A DNA stretch of 15,094 nucleotides from JBCBAP01 sp038532435. Its GTDB lineage: Bacteria; Pseudomonadota; Alphaproteobacteria; Rhodobacterales; Rhodobacteraceae. The notes under the pieces were generated by a model. The model did not search any database and was not told the origin of the DNA. It worked only from the letters and a program-made list of their open reading frames with translations. Made by a program: the position numbers and the translations under genes. Of the stretch, positions 1 through 7,294 are shown in pieces. The stretch lies in contig JBCBAP010000072.1 in assembly GCA_038532435.1 (NCBI GenBank), forward strand, positions 1-15,094, in the 5' to 3' direction. Numbering within the stretch: position 1 is the stretch's first letter; each line of letters begins with the position of its first letter.

Positions 1-965
1 ACGCCATCCTCGATCAGCACGTTCTTGCCCGAGGGGGTGCCCTCGTCGTCGAAGGTGATGGAGCCGCGCCGATCCGGGATCGTGCCGTCGTCGAGCACGG
101 TCACACCCTTCGCCGCGACCTGCTGACCCATAAGACCGGCGAAGGCGGACGTGCCCTTGCGATTGAAGTCGCCCTCCAGTCCGTGGCCCACCGCCTCGTG
201 GAGCAGGATGCCCGGCCAGCCTGCGCCGAGCGCCACGTCCATCACGCCGGCGGGTGCGGGCACTGCGTCGAGATTGACACGGGCGATGCGCAGCGCCTCA
301 TCGGCGACGCCCTTCCAATGCTCCGGCTCCATGAGCTGGCTGAGGCCGTGACGACCGCCGCCGCCCGCGCCCCCACTCTCCCGCCGTCCGTCACGCTCCA
401 CGATGGTGGAGATGTTGAGGCGGGTCATGGGGCGGTAGTCGATGAAGCTCTGCCCGTCCGGACGCAGGATCTCCACCTCCTGCAGGCTTGCCCCCATCGA
501 GGCGCTGACCTGCACGACGCTGGGGTCCTTTTCCCTCAGGTAGGCGTCGATCTCCTGAAGCATCTCAATTTTTACGGAGAATTCCGAATCCTCCAGCGGG
601 TCGATTTCCGCGTAAAGCTTACGATTCGTTGAACGGGGGCCAGCTGCGAGGGAGGCGGAGACATCGTCCCGGATCGCGAGCCGTGCGGTATCCGATGCGC
701 GCTTGAGTGCTGCCTCGGTCAGCTCCGTGGAGTGGGCGTAGCCTGCGGTTTCTCCCTGCACGGCGCGCAGGCCGAACCCCTCCGCAGCGGTATAATTCGC
801 CGTTTTTACACGGCCGTCGTCGAAGACCAGCATCTCTGACCGGCGCCGCTCCAGAAACAGCTCGCCGTCATCTGCCCCGGCCACCGTATCCTGAAGAAGC
901 TTCAGTGACCGGTCCCGGTCGAGATCCGAGTCAAAGGGACGAAAGCGGGATTGAGCCGGGGTCAT
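1..965 (-). CDS. tldD: Metalloprotease TldD, N-terminal part (C-terminus off the left edge)
   Basis: TldD is the zinc-protease half of the TldD/TldE (PmbA) heterodimer. In other bacteria that complex degrades unfolded or modified peptides and acts in microcin or antitoxin processing. The frame reads leftward from an ATG at 965 and is open to base 1, giving about 321 residues of a family near 470-480. The defining HExxxH zinc motif is present as HEAVGHGLEGD at residues 256-266 (H256, E257, H261). Before it come the typical TldD stretches LFLERRRSE and AEGFGLRAVQGETAGYAHS. An AAGGA-like ribosome site (AAGGAC) lies about 11 bases before the start. The gene is divergent from ctaC, with about 196 bp between the two starts. 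Family assignment is secure. The substrate in this organism cannot be told from sequence. Confidence 0.95.
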   Translation of the reverse strand, partial: MTPAQSRFRPFDSDLDRDRSLKLLQDTVAGADDGELFLERRRSEMLVFDDGRVKTANYTAAEGFGLRAVQGETAGYAHSTELTEAALKRASDTARLAIRDDVSASLAAGPRSTNRKLYAEIDPLEDSEFSVKIEMLQEIDAYLREKDPSVVQVSASMGASLQEVEILRPDGQSFIDYRPMTRLNISTIVERDGRRESGGAGGGGRHGLSQLMEPEHWKGVADEALRIARVNLDAVPAPAGVMDVALGAGWPGILLHEAVGHGLEGDFNRKGTSAFAGLMGQQVAAKGVTVLDDGTIPDRRGSITFDDEGTPSGKNVLIEDG

Positions 966-1161
966 GATGCGTGGTAGTCCTTAAGTGAAACCAACTGGCT
1001 GTCGGCGGTGTTCGGTATGCGACGGAATGCGACACATGCACTCCTTGTCCACCGAGAGGTAGTGTGGTCTTAGACTGAGATCAAACAGTGTAGATTCTGA
1101 ACCGCCTGGTGTCACTGGAACTTGACCGGATATGAGGGCGGCGCAACACGGGATAAGCGGC

Positions 1162-2016
1162 ATGCGGTTTGGCACCTCCTTCGGCACCCTCATCGGCCTT
1201 GGCCTGGCCAGCGCGGCCTCCGCGCAGGAACAGATGCTCGGCGATCTGGAACGGATCGGGAAGCCGATCCCGAACGGCATCAACTTCCAGCCCGCAGCGA
1301 CCGAACTCGCCCGGGATATCCACTGGCTCGATAACACGTTGCTGGTCGTCATCACGCTCATCTCGCTGTTCGTGGTCGGGCTGCTCGCCTACTGCGCGGT
1401 GAAGTTCCGGGCCGAAGTGAACCCGACACCGGCACGCTTCACCCACAACACTCAGATCGAAGTCGCGTGGACCATCGTGCCGATCCTGATCCTCATCGGC
1501 ATCGGATCCATCTCCCTGCCGATCCTTTTCAAGCAGGTTGAGGTGCCCGAGGCGGACATCACGATCAAGACGACCGGCTATCAGTGGTACTGGGGCTACG
1601 AATACCCGGACCATAACATCTACTTCGACAGCCTTATGCTGGCGGAAGATGAGCTTGAGGAGTTCGGCTATCAGCCTGACGAGTACCTGCTCGCGACGGA
1701 CACGGCGATGGTCGTTCCCGTGAACGCCGTGGTGAAGATGCAGGTGACCGCAGCCGACGTGATCCACTCCTGGAAGATACCGGCCTTCGGAGTCCACATG
1801 GATGCGGTTCCCGGCCGTCTCAACGAGACCTGGTTCAAGGCGGAGCAGGAAGGCGTCTATTTCGGCCAGTGTTCCGAACTCTGCGGCATTGCGCACGCCT
1901 ACATGCCGATCACCGTGAAGGTCGTGAGCCAGGAGGCCTACGAGCTGTGGCTCGATGATGCGATCGAACGGCTTGCCGGTACCCCGCGCGAAATCACCGT
2001 CGCTGCCGCCGAGTGA
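1162..2016 (+). CDS. ctaC: Cytochrome c oxidase subunit II (aa3 type)
   Basis: Subunit II carries the binuclear CuA centre that takes electrons from cytochrome c and passes them to subunit I. The chosen start gives a 284-residue precursor with a signal peptide ending near ASAASA-QEQ (residues 16-24), followed by two membrane helices at about 58-80 and 104-124. The periplasmic cupredoxin domain has the aromatic TGYQWYWGYEYP strand (138-149). All CuA ligands are visible: H202 in VIHSW, then C237, E239, C241, H245 and M248 in FGQCSELCGIAHAYM. An in-frame ATG at 1132 would add ten residues. I prefer 1162 because it gives a compact signal peptide, though its ribosome site (GGGATAA) is weak and the choice is not settled. 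It is the first gene of the oxidase cluster. I saw no convincing promoter between 966 and 1161. Confidence 0.96.
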   Translation: MRFGTSFGTLIGLGLASAASAQEQMLGDLERIGKPIPNGINFQPAATELARDIHWLDNTLLVVITLISLFVVGLLAYCAVKFRAEVNPTPARFTHNTQIEVAWTIVPILILIGIGSISLPILFKQVEVPEADITIKTTGYQWYWGYEYPDHNIYFDSLMLAEDELEEFGYQPDEYLLATDTAMVVPVNAVVKMQVTAADVIHSWKIPAFGVHMDAVPGRLNETWFKAEQEGVYFGQCSELCGIAHAYMPITVKVVSQEAYELWLDDAIERLAGTPREITVAAAE

Positions 2017-2027
2017 GCTGAGGCCGC

Positions 2028-2984
2028 ATGTCTGACGCATCCTTTTCTTCGGCAGTTCGGCAGGAAGAGCCTGAACTTCGCGACTACTTTGCGCTGCTTA
2101 AGCCGCGGGTGATGTCGCTGGTCGTGCTGACCGCCGCGGTCGGCATGCTTGTGGCGCCCGTCCCGGTGCACCCGCTGGTCGCGTTTGCAACGATCCTCTG
2201 CATCGCGGTCGGTGCTGGCGCGTCCGGTGCGCTGAACATGTGGTGGGACGCGGACATCGACGCGCAGATGGGGCGGACAGCGCAGCGCCCGATCCCGTCC
2301 GGCCGCGTGACGGGGGAGGAGGCGCTGGGCTTCGGCGTGGCGCTGTCGATCCTTTCGGTCACGATGCTCTCGATCTTCGGCAACCTGCTGTCGGCGGGTC
2401 TGCTCGCCTTCACCATCTTTTTCTACGCCGTCATCTATTCGATTTGGCTGAAGCGTGCGACACCCCAGAACATCGTGATCGGCGGTGCCGCGGGCGCGTT
2501 CCCCCCCATGATTGGCTGGGCTGTTGCCACGGGTGGCGTGTCCATCGAGAGCGTTCTGATGTTCGCCCTAATTTTCATGTGGACGCCGCCTCATTTCTGG
2601 GCGCTGGCCCTGTTCCGCAACGAGGATTACCAGCGCGTCGGCGTGCCCATGCTGCCCGTCGTGGCAGGGGAGCGGACGACCCGCGTCCAAATCATGGTCT
2701 ACACTGTCGTTCTGGCACCGGTTGCCCTGGCGCTCGCGTTCACCCAGGTGGGCGGGCCGATCTACCTCGCCGTGGCACTCCTTTTCAATGCGCGCTTCCT
2801 CTGGGGCGCATGGCTACTGCTGCGCCGGGACGAAACCGCTGCACGCGCGGACAAGTATGCGAAGGAAACTCTCGTTTTCCTTCAGTCGATCACGTATCTC
2901 TTCGCGCACTTCCTCGCGCTTGCGGCGGATGGGGTGCTGCGGAAACTCGGGTTTGGCTTCACCGGCTGGCCCGTTTGGTTCTGA
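2028..2984 (+). CDS. ctaB: Protoheme IX farnesyltransferase (heme O synthase)
   Basis: CtaB/CyoE is an integral membrane UbiA-type prenyltransferase. It adds a farnesyl group to heme B to make heme O, the precursor of the heme A used by the oxidase encoded around it. The protein has 318 residues, usual for the family, and is mostly hydrophobic helices. The first prenyl-diphosphate Mg site is NMWWDADID (N70, D74, D78), followed by the conserved R-x-QRPIPSGR segment. The second conserved loop is WTPPHFWALALFRNEDYQRVGVPMLPVVAG (in part at 185-214, with D200). YSIWLKRATPQNIVIGGAAG is also diagnostic. The start lies 11 bases after the ctaC stop with GAGG upstream, so it is very probably cotranscribed with ctaC. 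Confidence 0.97.
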   Translation: MSDASFSSAVRQEEPELRDYFALLKPRVMSLVVLTAAVGMLVAPVPVHPLVAFATILCIAVGAGASGALNMWWDADIDAQMGRTAQRPIPSGRVTGEEALGFGVALSILSVTMLSIFGNLLSAGLLAFTIFFYAVIYSIWLKRATPQNIVIGGAAGAFPPMIGWAVATGGVSIESVLMFALIFMWTPPHFWALALFRNEDYQRVGVPMLPVVAGERTTRVQIMVYTVVLAPVALALAFTQVGGPIYLAVALLFNARFLWGAWLLLRRDETAARADKYAKETLVFLQSITYLFAHFLALAADGVLRKLGFGFTGWPVWF

Positions 2985-2993
2985 GGAGCGATC

Positions 2994-3182
2994 ATGGGAC
3001 TGGCACGCGACGATCACGAGATTTACCGCCGGCGCAAGGCGCGTAACTACGCCGTGCTGATCGGCGCGCTGTCCTTCGCCGCACTGATCTTCGGCGTGAC
3101 CATTGTGAAGATGCAGAACGGTGCCTCTATGGAGGGGTTTGACCACCAGTTCCGCCCCTCGCTGCTGGAGAGCACGGAATGA
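2994..3182 (+). CDS. Small one-helix protein of the cta cluster (CtaF/CoxF-like)
   Basis: This 62-residue protein has a charged N-terminus (MGLARDDHEIYRRRKARN), one membrane helix at about residues 19-41, and a short tail containing GFDHQF. That topology puts the N-terminus in the cytoplasm and the tail in the periplasm. Its ribosome site GAGGAG is strong. It begins 9 bases after ctaB, and its stop overlaps the ctaG start as ATGA, so translation is probably coupled. Small genes in this slot between ctaB and ctaG occur in other Rhodobacterales and Paracoccus-type clusters and are usually annotated as hypothetical or CoxF/CtaF. A role in oxidase assembly or as a small subunit is inferred from position only. 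Confidence 0.88.
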   Translation: MGLARDDHEIYRRRKARNYAVLIGALSFAALIFGVTIVKMQNGASMEGFDHQFRPSLLESTE

Positions 3183-3754
3183 TCGAGCGGCGGCACAGAA
3201 AGGTTGCCACGACGCTGACCGGCGTTGTCGCGCTGATGCTCGGCCTCTCCTTCGCGGCAGTCCCGCTTTATGACTGGTTTTGTCGCGTGACCGGCTATGG
3301 CGGGACGACCGCTGTGGCAAGCGGCAATGAGACGGTCCTCGACCAGACGATTACCGTGCGGTTCGACGCTTCCAAGGCTCGGGATATGCCGTGGGAGTTT
3401 CGCGCGCCAGAGGTGCGGACCGTCGAGCTCAAGATCGGCGAGACCGGCCTTGCCTTTTACGAGGCGCACAACCCGACCGACCGGCCCATTGCAGGAAGCG
3501 CAAGCTACAATGTCGCCCCCTTCTCCGCGGGTGGATACTTCGTGAAGATCGACTGCTTCTGCTTCCAGGAACAGGTGCTTCAGCCCGGACAGACCGTGCA
3601 GATGCCCGTGACCTTTTTTGTCGATCCGGAAATCCTGGAGCATCGCGAGGCGAAGTATGTGGAGGAGATCACGCTCTCCTACACGTTCTACGAGATTGAT
3701 TTGCCGGAGGCGGAGGTGTCCTCCATCGCCGCCCCGACCACCGACCTGAACTGA
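3179..3754 (+). CDS. ctaG: Cytochrome c oxidase assembly protein CtaG (Cox11, CuB chaperone)
   Basis: Cox11/CtaG is a membrane-anchored periplasmic copper chaperone that delivers copper to the CuB site of subunit I. The protein has 191 residues, with one N-terminal anchor at about 11-30 followed by the conserved VPLYDWFCRVTGYGGTT segment (C35). The soluble domain carries the copper-binding CFCF motif (C126 and C128 in KIDCFCFQEQ) and ends in the family's PEILEHREAKYVEEITLSYTF region (in part). The start overlaps the upstream stop by four bases (ATGA). The following ctaE starts 23 bases after its stop. The family call is certain from the CFCF motif and context. Confidence 0.97.
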   Translation: MIERRHRKVATTLTGVVALMLGLSFAAVPLYDWFCRVTGYGGTTAVASGNETVLDQTITVRFDASKARDMPWEFRAPEVRTVELKIGETGLAFYEAHNPTDRPIAGSASYNVAPFSAGGYFVKIDCFCFQEQVLQPGQTVQMPVTFFVDPEILEHREAKYVEEITLSYTFYEIDLPEAEVSSIAAPTTDLN

Positions 3755-3777
3755 GGACCGCCTGAAGGGAAAGCCCC

Positions 3778-4578
3778 ATGGCCCACGCAAAGAACCACGA
3801 CTACCACATTCTGCCACCCAGCATCTGGCCGTTCCTCGGTGCGGTCGGCGCGTTCATCATGCTCTATGGCAGCGTGATCTGGATGTCGCCGAATGTGGAC
3901 AACAACCATCCCTGGCTTTTCCTGATCGGTCTGGTCCTCGTGCTCTACGTCATGTTCGGCTGGTGGTCCGACGTGGTGACGGAAAGCCATGTTGGCGACC
4001 ATACAAAGGTCGTCCAGATCGGCCTGCGCTACGGCGTGATCCTCTTCATCATCTCAGAGGTCATGTTCTTCGTCGCGTGGTTCTGGTCGTTCTTCAAGCA
4101 CGCGATGTATCCGATGGCAGCGATCGACGAGACCTGGCCTCCGCCGGGGATCGAGACGTTCGATCCGTGGCACCTGCCGCTTATCAACACCCTGATTCTG
4201 CTGCTGTCGGGCTGTGCCGCGACCTGGGCCCACCACGCCATCGCGCACGACAATGACCGGAAGGCGCTGAAGCAGGGCCTCTTGATCGCGGTGGTGCTCG
4301 GGCTCGTGTTCACGATCCTGCAGGCCTATGAGTACACCCACGCGGCGTTTGGCTTCTCCGGCAACATCTATTCGGCCAACTTCTACATGGCGACGGGCTT
4401 CCACGGCTTCCACGTGATTGTCGGGACCATCTTCCTCTTCGTCTGCTTGGTGCGGGCGACCCGGGGGCATTTCTCCCCGGAGCGTCACATTGGGTTCGAG
4501 GCAGCGGCCTGGTACTGGCACTTCGTCGATGTGGTGTGGCTGTTCCTGTTCGCGGCCATCTACATCTGGGGCAGTTGA
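3778..4578 (+). CDS. ctaE: Cytochrome c oxidase subunit III
   Basis: Subunit III stabilises the oxidase core and supports proton uptake near the D pathway. The protein has 266 residues with about seven membrane helices. The conserved N-terminus HDYHILPPSIWP is followed by RYGVILFIISEVMFFVAWFW, which includes the family's membrane-buried glutamate (E94). Next come the P-P-G-I-E-T-F loop (about 122-128), LLLSGCAATWAHHA, the QAYEYTHAAF segment, and the C-terminal WYWHFVDVVWLFLF signature. The start has an AAGGGAAAG ribosome site. It is probably the last gene of the main cta transcript, because a strong hairpin follows the stop within about 20 bases. Confidence 0.97.
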   Translation: MAHAKNHDYHILPPSIWPFLGAVGAFIMLYGSVIWMSPNVDNNHPWLFLIGLVLVLYVMFGWWSDVVTESHVGDHTKVVQIGLRYGVILFIISEVMFFVAWFWSFFKHAMYPMAAIDETWPPPGIETFDPWHLPLINTLILLLSGCAATWAHHAIAHDNDRKALKQGLLIAVVLGLVFTILQAYEYTHAAFGFSGNIYSANFYMATGFHGFHVIVGTIFLFVCLVRATRGHFSPERHIGFEAAAWYWHFVDVVWLFLFAAIYIWGS

Positions 4579-4598
4579 GCCCCATCGATAGATCCATG

Positions 4599-4625
4599 AA
4601 CCGCGCGGGCCTGTCCCGCGCGGTT
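4599..4625 (+). terminator. Strong hairpin between ctaE and SURF1 (terminator or attenuator)
   Basis: Two perfect 11-base arms, AACCGCGCGGG (4599-4609) and CCCGCGCGGTT (4615-4625), flank a 5-base loop. The stem is nearly all G-C. The downstream tract TTTGCGTTT (starting within the second arm's final T residues) is only moderately T-rich, so termination may be partial. Its place 20 bases after the ctaE stop and 18 bases before the SURF1 start suggests it lowers SURF1 expression relative to the structural subunits. Confidence 0.75.
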
Positions 4626-4643
4626 TGCGTTTGAGGGGGACGG

Positions 4644-5324
4644 ATGCGGAAACTTGCCCTGCCCATAGCCTTCGGCGTGATCGGTACCGCGATCCTGATC
4701 GGTCTGGGCACCTGGCAGCTTCAACGGCTTGAGTGGAAGACGCGGATCATCGAGCGGATTGAGGCGCGTCTGGTCGATGCACCCGCCGCCCTGCCGGACC
4801 GACCGACGGAAACGGACCATGAGTATCGACGCGTCGCGCTCGAAGGGCAGATCGGCGTTGGTGAACTGCACGTGCTCACGTCAGCCAAGGGCGCAGGCCC
4901 CGGCTTCCGCGTCATCGCCCCGTTCACCACCGACGACGGGCGACGCATCCTGATCGACCGCGGTTTCGTGCGGGAGGCGGAGAAGGACGGGTTCCGGCAG
5001 ATCGGCGGCGCGCGCATCAGCGGCACGCTTCTCTGGCCCGACGAGACCGACAGCTTCACGCCCGAGCCGGATGTGGAGGATAACCTTTGGTTCGCGCGGG
5101 ACGTGGTGCCCATGGCGCGGGAACTCGGGGCGATCCCTATCCTCGTCGTCGTCGCGGAAAGCCGCATCATCGGCGCACCACCGGGGGCGCAACCAGCCCC
5201 CCTGCCGGTCACCGTGAACATCCCCAACAATCACCTGGAGTACGTCATCACCTGGTATGGGCTGGCGCTGGTCTGGGCCGGGATGTCCGTGTTCTGGATC
5301 CTGCGGTTGCGCCGTCAGGCCTGA
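4644..5324 (+). CDS. SURF1 family cytochrome oxidase biogenesis protein
   Basis: SURF1 (Shy1 in yeast) is a two-helix membrane protein that helps insert heme a into subunit I. The protein has 226 residues. A first helix at about 5-23 leads into GTWQLQRLEWK (22-32), the family's N-terminal signature. A periplasmic domain includes KGAGPGFRVIAPF and ILIDRGFV. The conserved NNHLEYVITWYGLAL (196-209) leads into the second helix, ending near residue 220. The ribosome site is GAGGGGGA before the ATG. The gene follows the hairpin behind ctaE, and its last 10 bases overlap the convergent ureohydrolase gene. No DUF983 gene, often found in this neighbourhood, is present. Confidence 0.95.
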   Translation: MRKLALPIAFGVIGTAILIGLGTWQLQRLEWKTRIIERIEARLVDAPAALPDRPTETDHEYRRVALEGQIGVGELHVLTSAKGAGPGFRVIAPFTTDDGRRILIDRGFVREAEKDGFRQIGGARISGTLLWPDETDSFTPEPDVEDNLWFARDVVPMARELGAIPILVVVAESRIIGAPPGAQPAPLPVTVNIPNNHLEYVITWYGLALVWAGMSVFWILRLRRQA

Positions 5325-5325
5325 C
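5314..5325. repeat. Perfect palindrome holding both convergent stop codons
   Basis: GTCAGGCCTGAC is a perfect 12-bp palindrome. Its two TGA triplets, one on each strand, are the stop codons of SURF1 (5322-5324) and of the ureohydrolase (5315-5317), so the two genes overlap tail to tail by 10 bp and both proteins end in Gln-Ala. Confidence 0.9.
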
Positions 5326-6295
5326 CGCGCCGGGCCGCGATCGCGGTCGAGAGCACACACATGATCTCGAACATGATTGATACGCCGAGCCACGCGGTGC
5401 CCCCGGCGGGGTCGAACGGAGGCGACACCTCGACGAGGTCCGCGCCGATCAGGTCCAGCCCATCGAGCAGTCGCACCATCTGCTGCGCCTGAAAGCTCGT
5501 GGGCCCGCCTATTTCGGGCGTACCCGTGCCTGGGGCGAACGCGGGGTCGATGAAGTCGATATCGAAGCTCAGATAGGTCGGCTGGTCACCCACGACGTCC
5601 CGTGCCTTGGCCATGACCGCCTGCGGGCCGAGGTCGAACATCTCTTCAACCATGATGATCGTGACACCCTGTGCCCTGCCCCAGGCGATGTCTTCGCCAT
5701 CATACTGGGTGCCGCGGATGCCGATCTGGACGACCCGCTTTGGATCCAGCAAACCCTCCTCGATCGCGCGGCGGAAAGGGGTGCCGTGGGTGTAGCGAAA
5801 GCCACCGAAGTAGCTGTCATAGAGGTCCGTGTGGGCGTCGAAATGCACCATTCCGACCGGCCCGCGATCCCCAACCAGTCCCCGCAGCACCGGCAGGCTG
5901 CACAGATGATCTCCGCCCGCCATGAGCGGTGTGATGCCGTCTCGCGCCACCTCCTCGAACGCTGCGGTAATCCTAGCGAGGGAGTCGTCCACATCCGCCG
6001 GGTTCGGGCCCACATCGCCGAGGTCTGCGCAGCGCACCCGGTCGAATGGGTCGATGCCGCTTGCGGGGTTGATCCGGCGGATCATGGTCGAATAGTCCCG
6101 CAACTGGCGCGGCCCGTGTCGAGGGCCGGGCCGGTTGGTCGTGCCCCCGTCCCAGGGCACACCGATCAGACCCAGTTCGACTTCCGCGCGGCGGGCATGG
6201 CCGGCCTCGACGACGGGCAGACGCATGAAACTCGGCACCCCGGCGAAGCGTGGCAGGTCGAAGCCGGAGACAGGCTGGAAGAACGGGTCTGACAT
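5315..6295 (-). CDS. Ureohydrolase of the agmatinase family, guanidinopropionase/guanidinobutyrase-like
   Basis: This is a binuclear manganese ureohydrolase that splits a guanidino compound into urea and an amine. The protein has 326 residues. All six metal ligands are visible: H130 in MAGGDHLCSLPVL, D153, H155 and D157 in VHFDAHTDLYD, and D245 and D247 in SFDIDFIDPAFAPGTGTPEIGG (in part). The N-terminal PRFAG-PSFMRLP pattern and WDGGTTNRPGPRHGPR resemble, from memory, guanidinopropionase and guanidinobutyrase more than polyamine-pathway SpeB. The substrate is therefore uncertain, and many annotations would simply say agmatinase. The start at 6295 is chosen for its AGAGGTG ribosome site and for matching the conserved N-terminus; an upstream in-frame start at 6433 would add 46 unlike residues. 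The gene is divergent from the dehydrogenase and convergent with SURF1. Confidence 0.9.
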   Translation of the reverse strand: MSDPFFQPVSGFDLPRFAGVPSFMRLPVVEAGHARRAEVELGLIGVPWDGGTTNRPGPRHGPRQLRDYSTMIRRINPASGIDPFDRVRCADLGDVGPNPADVDDSLARITAAFEEVARDGITPLMAGGDHLCSLPVLRGLVGDRGPVGMVHFDAHTDLYDSYFGGFRYTHGTPFRRAIEEGLLDPKRVVQIGIRGTQYDGEDIAWGRAQGVTIIMVEEMFDLGPQAVMAKARDVVGDQPTYLSFDIDFIDPAFAPGTGTPEIGGPTSFQAQQMVRLLDGLDLIGADLVEVSPPFDPAGGTAWLGVSIMFEIMCVLSTAIAARRGQA

Positions 6296-6321
6296 GGAGC
6301 ACCTCTGAAGAACACGCGCCC

Positions 6322-6350
6322 ATTGAGCCTGTCGTGGCCCGCTCTGCCAA
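6322..6350 (-). promoter_or_regulatory. Possible sigma-70-type promoter for the ureohydrolase gene
   Basis: On the minus strand TTGGCA (6350-6345) is followed after 17 bases by CTCAAT (6327-6322). The -35 matches the consensus at five of six positions, the -10 at only three. It would give a leader of about 20 bases containing the AGAGG ribosome site. This is a weak prediction based on spacing and position. Confidence 0.3.
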
Positions 6351-6432
6351 GTCCCAACTTCGCTGATCGCCGGACCGATGAAGTCGGCCCTTCGCGCGCG
6401 ATGAACCTTGCCCGACGCCTGCGCCCGGTGCA

Positions 6433-6444
6433 TTGGTATACCAA
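6433..6444. promoter_or_regulatory. Perfect operator-like dyad before the dehydrogenase gene
   Basis: TTGGTATACCAA is a perfect 12-bp palindrome, ending 18 bases before the dehydrogenase ATG, in the 167-bp divergent region shared with the ureohydrolase. Its size and form resemble the operators of GntR-type regulators. The position would suit repression of the rightward gene. The regulator is not encoded in this window. Confidence 0.6.
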
Positions 6445-6462
6445 ACGCTTAGGGAGGTTGGC

Positions 6463-7197
6463 ATGAAGGTTGCGGTCGTCACAGGTGCGGGGTCTGGCAT
6501 CGGCAAGGTCACGGCGGAAGCCCTGAACGCGGAGGGCTGGTCGGTGGCGCTTCTGGGGCGGCGGCTGGAGCCGCTCGAGGCGCTCGCGGGCACGCTCGCC
6601 GATGCGCTGCCGGTCTCCGTCGATGTTACCGATCCTGCTTCGGTCGAGGCGGGCTTCGCCGCGATTGTCGCGCGGTTCGGGCGCGTCGATCTCCTGTTCA
6701 ACAATGCGGGCCGGGGCAGCCCGGGCCGGACGATCGATGAAACCCCGTTGGAGGACTGGTTTTCGGTGCTCAACACCAACCTTACGGGATCCTACCTTTG
6801 CGCCCGCGCGGCCTTTGCCGCCATGCGCGCGCAGGAGCCCCAGGGCGGGCGGATCATCAATAACGGATCGATCAGCGCCTACGCACCCCGACCGGGATCC
6901 GCACCATACACCACGACGAAGCACGCGATCACCGGTCTGACCCGGACCCTGTCGCTGGATGGTCGCCCCTTCAACATCGCCTGCGGCCAGATCGACATCG
7001 GAAACGCGCTGACGGAGATGGCAATGCCGATGACCAAAGGCGTGCCGCAAGCGGACGGATCCATCAAGGTTGAGGCGACCATGGACCCGGCAGAGGTCGC
7101 GAACGCGGTGGTCCATATGGCGGGACTTCCTCTGTCGAGCAACATCCAGTTCATGACGATCATGGCGACCAAGATGCCGTTCGTCGGCCGCGGCTGA
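6463..7197 (+). CDS. Short-chain dehydrogenase/reductase (SDR), classical type
   Basis: This is an NAD(P)-dependent oxidoreductase of about 244 residues with a Rossmann fold. The dinucleotide motif TGAGSGIG is at residues 7-14, NNAG at 80-83, and the catalytic Ser-Tyr-Lys at S136, Y149 and K153 (YTTTK). Usual SDR spacing of 13 between Ser and Tyr is kept. The ATG at 6463 is chosen because GGGAGG precedes it by a good distance and the Rossmann strand begins at once; a TTG at 6433 would place the dyad operator inside the gene. The substrate cannot be read from sequence. A distinctive C-terminal tail (SSNIQFMTIMATKMPFVGRG) is shared with a set of SDRs of unknown substrate. It is probably transcribed alone or with the next gene. 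Confidence 0.93.
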   Translation: MKVAVVTGAGSGIGKVTAEALNAEGWSVALLGRRLEPLEALAGTLADALPVSVDVTDPASVEAGFAAIVARFGRVDLLFNNAGRGSPGRTIDETPLEDWFSVLNTNLTGSYLCARAAFAAMRAQEPQGGRIINNGSISAYAPRPGSAPYTTTKHAITGLTRTLSLDGRPFNIACGQIDIGNALTEMAMPMTKGVPQADGSIKVEATMDPAEVANAVVHMAGLPLSSNIQFMTIMATKMPFVGRG

Positions 7198-7212
7198 GGT
7201 TTCCGCAGGCCC

Positions 7213-7239
7213 CATCATGACTTGATCCAGGTCATGGTG
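7213..7239. promoter_or_regulatory. Imperfect dyad with an FNR-like half-site, before the DUF2189 gene
   Basis: CATCATGAC (7213-7221) and GTCATGGTG (7231-7239) form a 9-bp stem (one G-T pair) around TTGATCCAG. Read differently, 7222-7235 is TTGAT-CCAG-GTCAT, which matches the FNR/Anr consensus TTGATNNNNATCAA at 8 of 10 defined positions (all five in the first half, three in the second). It lies just after the dehydrogenase stop and 56 bases before the next start. It may be a redox-regulator site, or a hairpin ending the upstream gene; no T-tract follows. Confidence 0.4.
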
Positions 7240-7294
7240 CCGGGTGGGAGGGCAGGGCACGCTCCGGTCACCTCGAGTGTCAGGAGACGGCCCG

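Noticed and set aside
1045..1076. Possible ctaC promoter, TTGTCC with TAGACT
   Set aside because: The spacing of 20 bases is too long and the -10 is poor, so I did not list it as a feature.
1081..2040. 319-codon open frame on the minus strand
   Set aside because: It is antisense to ctaC, which has a complete CuA site. The reverse frame is highly charged and low in complexity.
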